Shown: positions 1 through 51,600, counted from the stretch's first letter. The stretch is DNA of 64,000 bases from Anas platyrhynchos (GCF_047663525.1 NC_092590.1:53040501-53104500), one strand, 5' to 3'. The notes: generated by a model not told the origin, from the sequence alone. Translations and numbers: made by a program.

Positions 1-1370
1 AAAAATATGTATGTAAAAACCACAATTCCTTGATAATACCTCTATATTTCCATTTTTGGCTCTAGCAAGATGGAGATACAATGAACTGGATCTTTTGTAA
101 AAGTGTGGAAAATGTGTCTTTTGCAAAGTGCATTCATTTCTGATTTTTTTTTTTTTTTTTTTTTTAATGTCAACGAGATTCTTGAACAGGAGAGTGAGTT
201 ATATAATGGATTTCACAGATTAAATGTTATGAAGTAATTAATGCATAGAATATAAGGAACAACAAGGATAAATGTACATATGGGATGGCTGTTCATTCAC
301 TGTGAATGGCACATGGCTCAATGTGCTGGTGAAGTGAATGGGTATGCATTTAATTAAAACTATCAGTATGTAAAAGAGCAAGCATTATTCTGGCACTTAC
401 TGCATTTTGTACATTGGACTTTGCAATCAGATTTCTTACAATTCAGGTCTTTAATATAACTTGCAATCTATATGGCAGCAGCATCCCATAGGGCTGTGTC
501 ATATTTTCCTAGGCACTTAAGAAGCACTTTTCACCTTTTAAGATTTTGTATTAGAGTTTGTTAGAGTATTTGTTACTGAGTTAATTCCATTATAATATAC
601 TGAGTTTTAGTGAATAAAGACAAAATCTGTTCACATTTTTTCTTTTATTTATCCTTCAGTCTGTGACATGAGTTGTAGTCACTAACTGCCACTTTCTTGA
701 GAATAAAAAATATTTTATTTAAAACAAATTTGAAATAAAACAGAAAAACAGGATTGACCTGACCTGCAGCATTTTACTGAGTATTTTCAGTCACTTTATT
801 ATCTGAAATCCCGTATTATTTAACTTGTAAGAATATGTATTTGCTGAAACAATAAATAAATAGCTTCCTCCTGGCAGAGTAAGACAAAATAAGTGCTACA
901 GAGAATTGTCAATCAAATTAAATTTTTATTTCAAGTTGCACTTATTTGCCAGAACGTTTTTGGGTGCATACAGTTTATTCAAGAGGTATTTCTGTGCAGT
1001 AAAACCTTCTGGGTATTACTTAAATTTCAACATATGCTTAATAGCTGATTTGTGAAGTTAATGTATTTTGAAAAAGAGCGTATGAAATGTGCGCCACAGC
1101 TTCACACTACAAGGAAGGCTGCCAGAGGGAGAGCTGAAGCCAGCGTGTCTGTGGCCAGAGTGGGAGGCGAGAAGAAATTCAACCACGAAAGAGAGAAGAA
1201 ACTGGGGCACTAGGGGACCAGTGTCGGGCAGGCTCCCTGTGGACCTTCACAAAGAGCAGGCTGGGCTAGGGCAGGCCACCCTTCCACACTTCTGCTCCTC
1301 GTGATGGTTTGTCCTAAATTCCTGTTTTTTCCACCCATTCCCCCTGGAAGCACCGCGGACCTCCAGCCAG
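1..1370. other. AT-rich upstream DNA, no gene recognised
   Basis: No splice-flanked coding segment or long open frame is seen on either strand. It contains a T22 run at 144-165 and AATAAA hexamers at 613-618 and near 850. In mammals the gene on the 5' side of NFXL1 is CNGA1 on the same strand, so this could include a 3' UTR or downstream flank of that gene. The sequence itself does not show it. Confidence 0.4.
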
Positions 1371-1421
1371 GAGGCAGCAGCACGGCGCTCGCCGCCTCAG
1401 CAGTCCGAGCGCTGCCGCGCC

Positions 1422-1445
1422 GCGGTGCACGCTGGGTACTGTAGT
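1422..1445 (-). promoter_or_regulatory. ZNF143/STAF-type motif, distal copy
   Basis: On the minus strand this reads ACTACAGTACCCAGCGTGCA, followed by CCG. It is close to the ZNF143 (STAF/SBS) consensus ACTACAATTCCCAGCATGC. It lies about 190 bp upstream of the NFXL1 ATG inside the CpG island. ZNF143 motifs of this kind are typical of TATA-less promoters; binding here is inferred. Confidence 0.65.
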
Positions 1446-1483
1446 CCTCGGCCCCATCCCAGCGCCTCCCTCCTCGCTGCGGC

Positions 1484-1508
1484 GCGGGGTGCGCTGGGAG
1501 TTGTAGGC
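1484..1508 (-). promoter_or_regulatory. ZNF143/STAF-type motif, proximal copy
   Basis: On the minus strand this reads CCTACAACTCCCAGCGCACC, followed by CCG. It keeps the core CTACAAYTCCCAGC of the ZNF143 consensus but departs from it downstream. It has the same orientation as the distal copy, and the shared GCTGGG blocks start 62 bp apart. Confidence 0.6.
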
Positions 1509-1634
1509 GGGAGCAGCCCGGCCCCAAAGCCGCAGCCTCCACCGCCGCTTCCGGCCGGCGAGGCAGGAGGCAGCGGCGGGCCGGGAGGCGGCCGGGAGGG
1601 AGCCCCGCGCTGCGCGGCCGGCGGGGGGGCGGCG

Positions 1635-40266
<38,632 letters not shown>

Positions 40267-40830
40267 AACAACTCAATATTTAATATACCTCAGTCAGGTA
40301 GCTATTATTCCTAGAATGTTAGTCTGTGTGTAACAGAACCTAATATGCGTAGATTATGTATGTATACTATTTGCCAAGAAAAGTGCAGAGGAGGCAAGAA
40401 ATGTCACCTTTTGTGTCATTACATTCACAGCACAAAACTGAATTCAGACACTGAAAGTAATGAAATAGTAAATCTTAGTCTACACTGAAGTGCTGATGTA
40501 ATTTGTCTGAGATCCATTAACATTTGTTCTATTAATATATTGAGTTACTTTTCCATGTCTCCATTTCACAATATTAAAAATAGCTTAGTATAAAATGCTT
40601 TCTTGAATATTTTTTTCCCATAAAATCAGTCCAGTGTTTTGTTAAAAATCAGCATTCTTAAGCTAGTCCTTCTGTTGTATCACACAATTTCTGTGCTTCA
40701 TGCCAGTTTTAATGGTAACAACGAATGGGGAACTTCAGATCACTTGTTTGAGTATTCTGTGGCCTCATGTCAAAACTTTGTTTAGCAAAGGGAAATGTGA
40801 ACGGTCTTTCAAGTCAGCTGTATTACAAAC

Positions 40831-40836
40831 AATAAA
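40831..40836 (+). terminator. NFXL1: AATAAA, proximal poly(A) signal candidate
   Basis: A canonical hexamer 565 bp after the NFXL1 stop. A T/G-rich region (gagtgactttatttgttttt) follows about 25 bp later. Confidence 0.5.
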
Positions 40837-41872
40837 TCGGGCCCTCCTTGCAGACTTTGAGTGACTTTATTTGTTTTTCTATACCTGGTTCTCCTCAAAA
40901 TCAAATCAATTGAAAACTTAATTTAGTGGACGGATGCATAACCTGAGCATGCGTATGAAGTACTTTCAGGGTACAGAGAGATGTTCTTGACACTGCTTCT
41001 GTAGCCAAGAGCAGAAAAGCAAATTGAAATTAAACATAGAGCATCATATTGCTTGAATATTTGTACAGATAAATATCACATTTGAATATTTGCATAGATG
41101 TACAAAAATGTAAAGTGTTTGAATAGTGTAACAATACAGTTATGTTTTCCATCTGGATTAGCCATCTAGCTAACCTTTAAACTATTTAAATATTTTCTTA
41201 CTGACAGTTTAGAATGCCTTGCTGTAGAATATTGGTTGGTAGAACTACAAGGTTTACATGGCTTCAAGTTAAAAGAGAAGCTACATCATCTCAGCAGAGG
41301 GGCTGCAGGCTAAATCTGAGGTGAAGGGGAGAATAAGAACTGAATTTTTAAATCTGTGTTGGAAATCTTATGATACTTGAGCAACCTGAGTAACTGGAAA
41401 GTGCTTACTAGATCCTTCAAAAGATGAGGTACAAAGCTGGCAGCTTGTGGAGTTCTGTTTGTGGGATATTTTCCCCCCACAGCACGTGTAACTTACTAAA
41501 AAACATTGCAAAAGCAGTGGGACCATTTGTATAAAGTAGTAGAGAAGATTGCAGTTTGTTTGAAAGCTCTTTCAGTTTTGGCCCATGTGTGAAAGGACTC
41601 AGTACTGTCTGAGCTGATACCTGAATGTAATTAAGGTTCAGCAGCAGAAAAAGAAAAGCTGCAAAAGACAGTAGCTTTCAGATTGCATAGATTGACAAAA
41701 TGAGGGAAACAGGTTCTTTTGAATAGTTCACCTAAGTTGGTGAAGGATAAGAAACATGAAGAAAAATTGGCAATATTTAGCATGAATTGGTGCTATTTGA
41801 TAGATTTTTTTTCCTATTGACTTTAAAAATATATACTAATTCTGTCAAGCTATTAGTATGTAAAGCTGTAGA

Positions 41873-41878
41873 AATAAA
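41873..41878 (+). terminator. NFXL1: AATAAA, distal poly(A) signal candidate
   Basis: A canonical hexamer in gtagaaataaaattg, 82 bp before the second distal signal. Confidence 0.4.
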
Positions 41879-41954
41879 ATTGCTGTAGAACTGAATTTAC
41901 AGCAGGCAATCACAGCTGTGTGTCTACTGAATTCTCTTGTTTCCTTGTGTAAGG

Positions 41955-41960
41955 AATAAA
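41955..41960 (+). terminator. NFXL1: AATAAA, main distal poly(A) signal candidate
   Basis: A canonical hexamer followed immediately by a T/G-rich downstream element. This is the best-looking 3' end for NFXL1. Further AATAAA copies occur at 42481-42486 and 42746-42751. Confidence 0.55.
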
Positions 41961-41985
41961 CTGTTTTCTGTATTGTTGCTTTAAC

Positions 41986-44700
41986 TCTCATCTAAAATAA
42001 TAACACCTGTGAGATAATTCCATGTTGTAAGTGTTGTTTCTTTAACCAAATGGGGTGATGCTATTATGGGACAGCTTAGGCCTGTAATTCTCCTGCCGCT
42101 GAAAGAAAAAGAAAGGAGGTTTTTGTTCAGGTGAAGTAAAATGTGATCTATTGTCCAAAAATACAAAAAGATACCTTTTGTAGTTGGAATATTTAGGTCA
42201 ACGTGAATGAGGCCATTGTGGAAACAGCTTTTATCTTATGTGAATATAACCCATTTTTCTATTTATTGTAAGGTATTTCTTTAAAACAAGTACAATGTAA
42301 AGTTTCTCCCTGCCTCTCTGGCAAAGAGAAGAAATCTCTCTACCGAGCTTTAAAAATGATCTGCACTAGAGTTGCATGTTTCAAGTAGTTCTTCATGTTC
42401 TTTTCCGAATATTTTGCAATGTTTGTGTGACATATTGGAAAGGAAAAAACTTGCTTCTGATTGATTGTCTTGATAATAATAATAAAGCATAAAACTCCTT
42501 AAAATTCATTCCATTCATACATGAGCGTGTGCGTGTAAGCATATTCTCTTTCCTAAAAGATGTGTATCTCTCCTGAACCTCACATATGTGAGGCATACCT
42601 ATTTTTGAAATGTTATTCAAAATAGTTCTGGATATCTTATCCAACCATCTGAGTCATTTGCACTCTATTGGTCTGCCTGCTGAACCAGATATTTGTTGCT
42701 TGGCATAAAAAAGAAAAGTGTGGGGGCTCAAGCAATCTGCAGTTTAATAAATCACTGGCTTCTATTTGTTGTTTTTAAATAATTATTTCTATAGTTCATT
42801 TTTTGCTTTTTGTTTTTGGTTGGAGCTCTACATGTTGCAAGCATGACAACTTTGAAGAAAAAGGTATGGATGAAATCATCTGTTATTCAGGATACAGGAA
42901 ATATTTTGAATATTTCAGGTATTTTGAATGTTAATTTACCAAAAAAAAAAGTGTATTGATAAATATACATTAGAATATATGATATAATCTGACCTGATGT
43001 TGGGAAATTATAGAGACAAATTGGATGATAAGCACACTGTGCATTCAGAATATTTAGTTGCATGTAAAATGAAAAAAAAAAAAACAACAAAAAACTTCCA
43101 AGGGTTTTTCCTCATTCTGAATGCATTCTAGTAAGCACTCATCATTTGCTGAATTAAGGTGCTTCTAAGTTGTCAATATTTTGGATTGGAAACTCCTTGG
43201 ACAGGTTTGTTCCCTGTAAGAGTTACAAGGCCCTTGTGTATGTTCATTGAATGTAAAAAAAACAAGTCATACAATAAACACATCCGAAACAACTTGAAAA
43301 TTTGTTTCTTTCTGCCTAGTATCATAAAGCAGCAAACTTCTGAGTAGTAACAGCTGGTGTGTTGAAGTGGAAGTTTTAGGTGTGCTCTCTGCGCCCCTTA
43401 GGTAGGGGTAGTTTTTACTACTGTATGAATGCTGAAATTACTTAATCATGCTCCTCCATGGTGGTACTCTGGTAATTGTGAGAATGGGTTGGTGAAGCTG
43501 ATTAAGATACAACAAATTGGAGTGGATGTAGTAGATGATTTTTTTTGGCCTCGCAAAGGGACATAAGACTGATTTATTAGACATTTGTCCTGACCGTAAC
43601 TACTAGAGAGAGAAACATTACTATGCAGATAACACCAAAATTTGTTCATAAAAGCTTCCATGTGTGAGTGTGCCTTTAAAGCACTGAACTCCGAGCGCTT
43701 GCCATCTCAGTAGTTCTGGCTCTATCTTAGCTGCTCGTAGCGGGATGTGTCTGTGCTGCAGAGTTCCCTTGGAAGGATGTGCTGGGGCTGGGCAGCAGGA
43801 GCTTGAGGTGTGTGGTGGCTGCTCTGGTGCAGGGATTAGGGCTGAGTGTGCTCGTGTGGGCAGCCCTGGCTGTGGTTTCATTTGCTTCAGATATCCCTCT
43901 TCTGCATTGGTTTCATCCCAGCTGTCACGTATGGACATCTAAGTTGCTCCCTCTTCTTGCTTTGTGAGTTTATTTTTGTATGCCCTTCTAATTAAATAAA
44001 TCACTGTAAAGAAGGGTAAAATGAAGATACTGTAGTCTGTATTTACTAGGAAGGGAAATGCAAGGTTAAAAATAGAGAAAAAACAGATGAGGTCAAATTA
44101 GCTATAAGATAATTAGGCATACTTGCTTCTTTCCACTAATGGTAACATGTTAACTAAATTAACTATATTTATACTCTGCATTAAAATATTTATAGGCTGT
44201 TCTACCAGAAAACAGGTTTCTGCTAGGGCTAATGTATCAATAGGGACCATATGCCGAGGGAGCTGTGGTGTAATTCAACCAAGTCTTATTTATTTAATCT
44301 AAATAATTGTTCCTTGGGCAATGATTTCCATGAAACCACCACCAGCCACTGAACTCAGTTTAGGCTTTTTCTGGGTGCTGTGCACGGGTTGAATGTTGCA
44401 GCTACAAAACAGGGACTTGACTTGATCCCCAGCTTGAGGGAATGGGGAGGGGATGAGGAGGAAAGGTTGGGTCAGGGTTTACAAGTCCTTACTGCTGAGG
44501 AGAACGCAGCCTCAGTCCAAGGCCAAGCTGGTCATGGATTGCACCTTTTGGTTCTTGGTTTTCATTTGTTCTTATCGTGATTTTTGACAGGGCTAATGAA
44601 TCTCTGTGAAATGCTGTAATTATGAATTATGGCTTGATTCCCCCCCTTTTTTTTTTTAAATCAGAATTACAGCCCAAATTGTTCTGCACAATGTGAAAGC
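41986..44700. other. NFXL1-CORIN intergenic region
   Basis: AT-rich DNA of 2.7 kb with one GC-richer patch at about 43740-43930. That patch produces short open frames on both strands. No repeat or gene was recognised. Confidence 0.5.
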
Positions 44701-45541
44701 TGCCTAATGTATAAATACTCTCACTTCTATGTCTTCTTCCATACTTCTCCTTTTATTTGTGCAATTGTTTGAAAAGAGGAGGGGAAGCACAAAACCAACC
44801 CCAACCCCATTGTACTCCCTCCTGAGGTGACTTTGCTTGGGTAACGCAGGACCGAATTATCAGGAGCAGCAGTCGGTTATGCGCGGTGGCACTCCAGGAG
44901 CACGCAATGCCCCCTTTAAACTTCACACACGAATGCAAAGTGACGTGACCTAAATCCAAAGGTAAAGCAGTAGACAGCTGGGAAAGAAGCTGGAGAAGAG
45001 CTAGGGGGAAGCGTTTGCCTTGAAGTGCATTTCTCTGTGTGTATGTGAGCGGTACAGGTGCAGCTCCCGGGGGGGAAGGAGCGCGCTGCGGGCTCCTGGT
45101 TTTGGGACAGGAGGGCTGGGGAAGGGATATTTTGTCCCTTTTCTTTATTGGGGTGGAGGTGAGGGGCGAGCTCGGCTCCCACCACCCGAAGGTTGTCCAG
45201 GGGGGACACAGGCCGTGCCCACAGCCCCCCGGGGGAGATCTCGTAGGGGCGATACGTGCCCCCGTGGGCTGTCCCCCAGCTCGTCCCCAAGGGGTAGAGC
45301 CTTTGTGTGGGAAAGGGGTGGGGATGCGGCGGCTTTCTCGCCGAGGTTTGTTATTATTGGGCGGAGGAGGCGGGAGGGGGCAGGGGGCCGAGCAGACAAA
45401 ATGCGGAGCCCCCCCAACCCCGAGCCCGGCAAGTGTGTGTGTGTGCTGTGTGTGTGCTGTGTGCGGCTGAGGTAGGGGAGCGCAGGGGGCAGGAGAAAGT
45501 GGAGGAGCCCCAACAGTAGCAGCAGCAGCAGGAGCCCCGGC
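44700..45541 (+). promoter_or_regulatory. CORIN: CORIN promoter and 5' UTR region
   Basis: GC content rises sharply toward exon 1 and stays high into intron 1 (about 45040-46320), forming a CpG island. Candidate elements are TATAAATA at 44710-44717, a GATA motif (TTATCA, reverse of TGATAA) at 44857-44862 and a CRE-like TGACGTGACC at 44941-44950. GATA4 control of mammalian corin promoters has been reported; I infer only that a site exists here. A short GTGT-rich run (about 45430-45462) and an AGC repeat (about 45513-45531) precede the ATG. Confidence 0.6.
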
Positions 45542-45616
45542 ATGCTCTCCATGCAACAGTTCCCTGCCCTGCCGGCGGAGGAGGAGCGCTACCGGCAGGT
45601 CCTCGCCTCCAGCCGG
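45542..45616 (+). CDS. CORIN: CORIN coding exon 1
   Basis: Encodes residues 1-25 (MLSMQQFPALPAEEERYRQV, then LASSR), ending on a codon boundary before GTAAGG at 45617. The tail matches the human N-terminus (QSPALAPEER). The ATG at 45542 has G at -3. A second in-frame ATG at 45551 (M4) aligns with the human start but has T at -3. Confidence 0.88.
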
Positions 45617-48600
45617 GTAAGGCGAGCCCCTGGGGGCGCTGCCCTCCGCGGGGACCGGGGGAGGGCAGGAGGGGAAGCCGGGGTCTCGGGGCGCTGAGGA
45701 GAGCGGGGAAGGGGCGAGCCCCGCTGCCAGCGCAGCGCTGTGCAGCAGCGAGGGGAAGGGGCAGCGCTGGGAGCCAGGCACGGTGCCACCCCGGAGGACT
45801 GCCGGCGACAGGTGACATCCAGCCGCAGCCTGCTATGGTGCAGGGGAGAGCTGGGGGTCTGATGGGGTCGCCAGCTCCGTGCCATCACCCCAGCGGAGCC
45901 CTCTCGCAAAGCCAGCGGCGCTGATGCCCCCCTCCGTTCCCCTGAGCCGGGAGGAGCAGCGCCCAGCCCGGCGGCAACAGGTCGGGCCGGGATCTGCGGC
46001 AGCAAAGTTTGGGATCCGCATCCATAAGGACCCCCCCCAACACACACACACCCGCCCGCCGCCACCCAGGGGTGCACGGAGAGCTGCGTGAGAGCCGGCA
46101 CCGTCCTCCTGCCCCCCAGCAGGTGCCTGCCCCGGCGGGGATCGCGCTGCTGGAGGCCCGGAGGCAAGGGGGGGGCGGCTGGTGCCCCCCAGGACGGGAC
46201 AGGACGGGACGGGACGGGATGGGCTCGGTCCTGCCCCCCGGCCGCCCCCGGCTCCGGAGCCGGCTGCGCTGCGACCCAGGCGGTGCGGCAGCGGTGTTTG
46301 AAAGTTTCTGCATGCGGCAGTGGAGCTCAGCGGTAGCGTTTCTCCGCTTGATTCAGAGTCCTCGAATGCATTTGGTGGCAGACGATTAATTAATGAACTT
46401 TTTTTTTTTTTTTTTTTAATAAATATATTAGCAGTCTGGCTGAGGTGGTGAAACTCGTGAAATCGTGTATCCAGAGCTTTTAATGCGTTCATGGGGTCTC
46501 TTGGGAAGGCTTAGCTTTCAGCAGTAAAAATATAGGAATGGATTTTTTCCATATGGCTGCTTACATCCTTTCCATGTTCCTAAAAGATGGACCATTAACC
46601 TATACTGAAATGTCATTCTTAGTTTTGTTTTTTGTAATGTTTACCTTAGTTTGAGGTCCCGTTGTACACCTCTCAGGTACTGTGGGTGATAGGCACCACT
46701 GAAGGAATGTATCAGGGAGGTCACCTAAACACCTGTAAAGTTGTTTAGGCTACAGAGAATCATGGACCTATTGTGCTTAATTTGTGTCTGGAAAAGTTGG
46801 TGGCATCACCTGGATGTCTAGACAATTAAGTTCTGTAGGAAACCATATGCTCCGCTGGTGGACAGGAGAGTCCCAAACATTGCCCAAAACTTAATTAGAA
46901 AGAAAACGCTTGCGACCATTTTCCCCTTTCCCTACAGCCATTAATGGGGGTACCCCCACAGCCTGGCTCTCCCACCTGGAGGGAAGTGATGAAGCTGAGC
47001 CCTTCAGCCTTGCTCATCATCTTCACTCCACACGCATTTTTAGTGAAGCCAACAGTACTTATGGTGATGGGATGGTGAGCCAGGCTGCACAGCTCAGTTT
47101 TGCAGATTAGAAGAATCTTCTTGTGCTCTATTAGTATCTGACTGGACCATCAGGGCAAAACATTGTTTTCCTTGGTCTTTAGGAGCTTGGAACTATAAAG
47201 TGTTAAAGAAAGCATTTACTTCCCCTCCAAAAGTCTTTGTTGGCACTCTGCTGTGTGCCTGTGGTAGATAACTTAAGCATGTAGTGAATCAAAAGTATAA
47301 AATAGTTTCAAATGCGTCACAATTGGAGGCGTTCTATAAAACATGCAATGCATACCGGGCAGTTTAATATATCTGTATTGTTTAGCTGTTACTTATATAT
47401 GATTTCTGCAGATACAAATGCAAGCCAGGACTGTAAACTGTGCCAGTAATTATTTAAAAATGCAGACTTACTTGAATGTAGGAGCTTTTTATTTTTTTGC
47501 TAAGCTGATATAGATGTTTAGGTCTTAGCACCCTGCTCCCTTGAGGAACGTTAGTGTCCTGTTGTTATACTGCATCCATGTATTGCCAGACACATAATTT
47601 CTTCTCATTATTTGCGTGGCCAAGAGAGGGGTGCTTTCAGGAGCTGAGGTGGATAAACACCCCAAAAATTCATTTACCAGCTGGGGAAGGGGCCTTCTCA
47701 GAGAAGAGAGATAGGCAAGGCAATGTCAGGGGCATTAGACCTGCTGAGGAGTCCCATCAATTCCTGCTCCCCCCACCACTCAGACAGTGAGTGGTGAGCT
47801 CTAAATAAGCCCTTTGTACTCAAGCAGAAGCCCATCGGTGTGGCTGTGGCCCTTGGGGCTCTCTGAGTTGCTGCCACACTGAGGCCCAGCCGCAGCAGGG
47901 TCAGGCCATCCCAATACAGCAGGCACAATACAGGCACCAAGGCACTTCCTTCAGAGATGGAGCTGTGGCTTTGACCCCGACCAGGATCAGGAGACCATAG
48001 ACATCGGATCTTCTGCTTTCAGGCTGAACAGCGTGTGCTGTGAGGCACTTGCCATCTTTTAGTGCCATTCTGTGTAACCACATTGTGTTTGTGACATTGT
48101 GTGGGAAGAGTTGAATCCTGTCAGCGTCTCAGGTGTCGCTGGCAAATGCTTACAAGGCCAGAGTTCGAACGCCTTGTTTCTGAATGTCAGGGGGGTTTGG
48201 CAGGGGTGGGTGTCAGACCCCTTGAGCAGAGCAGTCCTACTCATGCACTTACATACAGCCTAGGCCCTTCCCAGTGTAACAGCTGGCCACCTCCCGATTT
48301 TTAACTGCCCTCAGGACAAGTCAGGGCAATTTGCAATACTCATGTTTCTACTCTGTTCCAGTTTCTTTCCCTACCAAAAAGAATTGGACCTCATAAATGA
48401 CAAGCTGTGTAAGTACAATTCTCCAGCACCATGGAAAAAAGGCTGATTATAACCTCTTGTGAAGTGACTGGTTGTCAGAGTAAGACACAGCAAGCTTAAA
48501 TCCTCCTTGAAAAGGTCTTCACACACACAACAGAAGTGGGGGGAAGCAGAAGTTTCTCTAAAGGCTGTGTCCAGACAGGCTCCAGCTTGAGTGCACTCAT

Positions 48601-51600
48601 TCCCTACGTATTTTTAATTCCTAGTGAGGGTCATTTTTTTGTCACGCGAGGCTATGAAGTTCTGCCTGGAACTCCCCAGAGTCCAGGTCTGAATGCCAAG
48701 GCATGGCAGTCCTCCTCCACTCACCAGTGTCTCTAACTGAGGGAATGAATAAGAGTGAGCTGCATACTCACTTCCCCATGACGAAAAATAGGAGAAGAGG
48801 GAAGGAAGAGCGCCTGTGCCTTGCCTAGGTGCTCTGCACTCTCAGTGCTCTGGATGGCCTGGGCTGTGACCTCGTCCCAGGCCGTGTAGGGTGCTGGTCC
48901 CAGGCCACGTAGGCTGCTGGGTGACACACCACACCATACCACTGTGCTTGGGGTTTCCCCTTGCCTGGTCATGCCTCTCCCGGCTCGCAGCCCCAGGATG
49001 ATTCCGATCGCATCCCCTCCCTCTGTCCCCCACCCCTCTATAAATAGCTCCTGCTGGGCTGACCTGCCAGATTACCCCGGCAGAGCGGATCCCCTGACCC
49101 AGGCCGCCTGCAGTGGAAAGTCTGAATGCGAAAAATACCATAATAAAAATAGTGCAGCTGGGCAGCCCCGCCAGCAGGTCCTAGTGCCGGGGTCCAGTGA
49201 CTCCCAGTGCTGCACTGACCCTCAGGCACCCCACCTAGGCCATGTGGGACATGGAAAGCTTTCCCCGCCTGCTTTAATACCCCTCATCAGTTTTATTTTT
49301 AAATTTATTATTATTTTTTTCTGTCTCTTTTTTAACTGTCAGAGAGAAACATATTTAATTTCTGCTATTCTGTTGTGGAACAGCTAGTTCCCTTCCCAGC
49401 GATGCTTTTAATTTCAGCTTGTCTTTCTGATCAGCAAATGTGAAAGAAATAGAGATAATGATTTAATATCCTAAATGTAAAAATAGTAATGAGACAACAA
49501 TCAAGCAAGGACTTGCTGTTTCAAAAAGAGGCAAGAATTTCGCTGCCTCTGAAGTACTACATTAGGTTGCAGCTCATGTCTACCTTGAGCAGAAGACTTT
49601 CCCTGAAGGGACAGATTCTCCTCAGTTGTGCTTTGAAGCCACTGTAATTTAAAGAGATGCTTGTCATTATTTATTTACACATATAATTAATATGGTGTTA
49701 TTTCTGGTAGTTGTACATGCAAAGTCTGAATATTTGGTGGTTAAAAGCAGCAGTAGATATCAGGATGTGTTATTTGACCATTTCCGTGCCTTCTGCTTTG
49801 GAGTGTCCATGTTGCAGTCTCCTGGCCTACAGTGCCCATGGGAGCGTGGCCTCCTTGGGATGTTGTGCTGAGGTGACCTGGGCTCATAGCCAGACACCCA
49901 AAAAGCCACTTGCCTGCTGCCTCCATCCCTCCATCATCCATTGAGAAGGGGGAGAAAGTAGGAAGAACAAGAGTGAGAAAGCTCTTGGTCAAGATAAAGG
50001 CTGGGAGATCACTCACTGATTACTGTTGTGGGCAAAACAGACTTGTGGAAATTAATTTATTATCAGTTTATATAAATAGTTAATTACTAGTTCAGATATT
50101 GGAAAACAGAAACAAACAAACAAAAAAAGATGAAAATGTTGAAACACCTTCAGAGAAAACACCTCTCCTCCCCCGTTCCCCATCTCACCTTCCATCCTTG
50201 CATGTTTCACTCACTCCATTCAGTGAGGCAGTGAGAGGTGCATGGGAGGTTTGTGGTCATAACATGGTGGTTTCTCACTGCTGCTCCTTCCTTCCTACTC
50301 TTTCCCTTAGCTCCAGCACATCTTCCACATTCTGCAGTCCCTTCAGGAATATCTGCTCTGCCATGGAGCACCTCAGCCTCCTCTGACCTTGGTATTCACG
50401 TTGCTGTTTCTTTCTTTTTGATGAGGTGGTGGCCACCTCATCTGTAACATCAACTTGGGAAAGTATGTTCACTCAAAACTGACCAAAGTGGCAGCATTAT
50501 TCCATGGTTGTCTCCTCCCCTTACTGTCCATCTTACTTGATCCTCAAATCAAGATGGGATGAACTGAATCCAGCTGTCCATCAGTTCCTTTTCACCATCT
50601 GTGTCATCACAGTGAAACCATTGCAGCATCTGCTGCTTTGTGTATTGTGCAGTTTATAATTTTCTCTTTATTAGTGTTACTGTTGTTGCCAGCATAAGGT
50701 AGTCTTCAGCTTGTTGTCCTGTAATGAAAAGAGGCTGAAAAACAGATACTGCCAGAGCTACATTGGAGTGATGATGTTCATTTTTTGGTGATTCAAGCCC
50801 CTCTTCACAAAGAATATGTTTCCCACAACAGTAAGCATTCTGTGGGATCCCAGTTTTTGCCTATGTGCTAAATATATGCCTATTGCCTTTTTTAAATTGT
50901 TTTCCTATTTTTTTTTTTTTTTAAGATAAGACACAAACTGAGGAAATTTTCAAATCTTTTCCTCATAGAATGGTGCACAGCTCCTATAAACTTGTGGGAA
51001 AGAAGACTGTCAGGTTGCATCATTGCAGGTGCTCCTGCAAGCTACTGCTCGTTCTGAATTTCAAGGCTTATCTTTTCTCAGAAAATGATAATTTTTTATA
51101 TTGAACATTTAAGTCAACTTCATCCAATCTTCAGAGGAAAGCAAGTGAAGGTAGATACAAGTATCTTTCTTCAGGAATGCAACAGACTGCATTTATTCCA
51201 ATTCATGTTTCATAGATAAGAGAGAGTTCAAGATTGATTCTCAGTGGATGGTGCTCTTGCTTTGGGACTGGCTGCTCAGTGATTGTCTGTTTTTCCTTTC
51301 CTCTGTTCCTCAAAGCTGCAGCACTCGGTTCTGCAATGCATAGGACCTAGAGTTTTAAAAGCTAATGTCCTGATATTTTTGATACCAAAGAGATCTAACT
51401 TAGCAATCATTTAATAGTAGGAGCAGTCGCCCAGATTGGCATCACTCTTCACCTCAGATTGCTCCTAGTTTCAAGCCAACCTACACTGTAGCTCCAATAG
51501 TACTGAATGTTACTTGAGGGTATCTCGGACTCAGGCAGCATTTTTAGGAAGTAAGACTTTCATTTTTTCCCTTTCTGCCCCTGAATGAAGCAGGAAAAAA

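Larger units (their letters stand above)
40267..41985 (+). other. NFXL1: NFXL1 3' UTR (approximate)
   Basis: AT-rich sequence after the stop, without coding features. The end is placed just past the AATAAA at 41955-41960, which is followed by a T/G-rich stretch (ctgttttctgtattgttgct). A shorter form could end after 40831-40836. Confidence 0.55.
48840..49270 (+). promoter_or_regulatory. GC-rich island in CORIN intron 1, possible enhancer or alternative promoter
   Basis: A compact GC-rich block surrounded by AT-rich intron. It contains a perfect MEF2 consensus that also reads as a TATA box (49038-49047), a second A/T core TAAAAATAG near 49144-49152 and an E-box CAGCTG shortly after it. MEF2 plus E-box is a muscle-type combination and CORIN is a heart gene, so a cardiac element is plausible. 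I could not find a convincing alternative first coding exon beside it. Confidence 0.4.

Noticed and set aside
44753..46492. Long minus-strand frames (up to 342 codons) around CORIN exon 1
   Set aside because: Several overlapping frames are open at once because of high GC. Translations are Pro/Ser/Ala-rich without domains, and the plus strand has the recognised CORIN exon.
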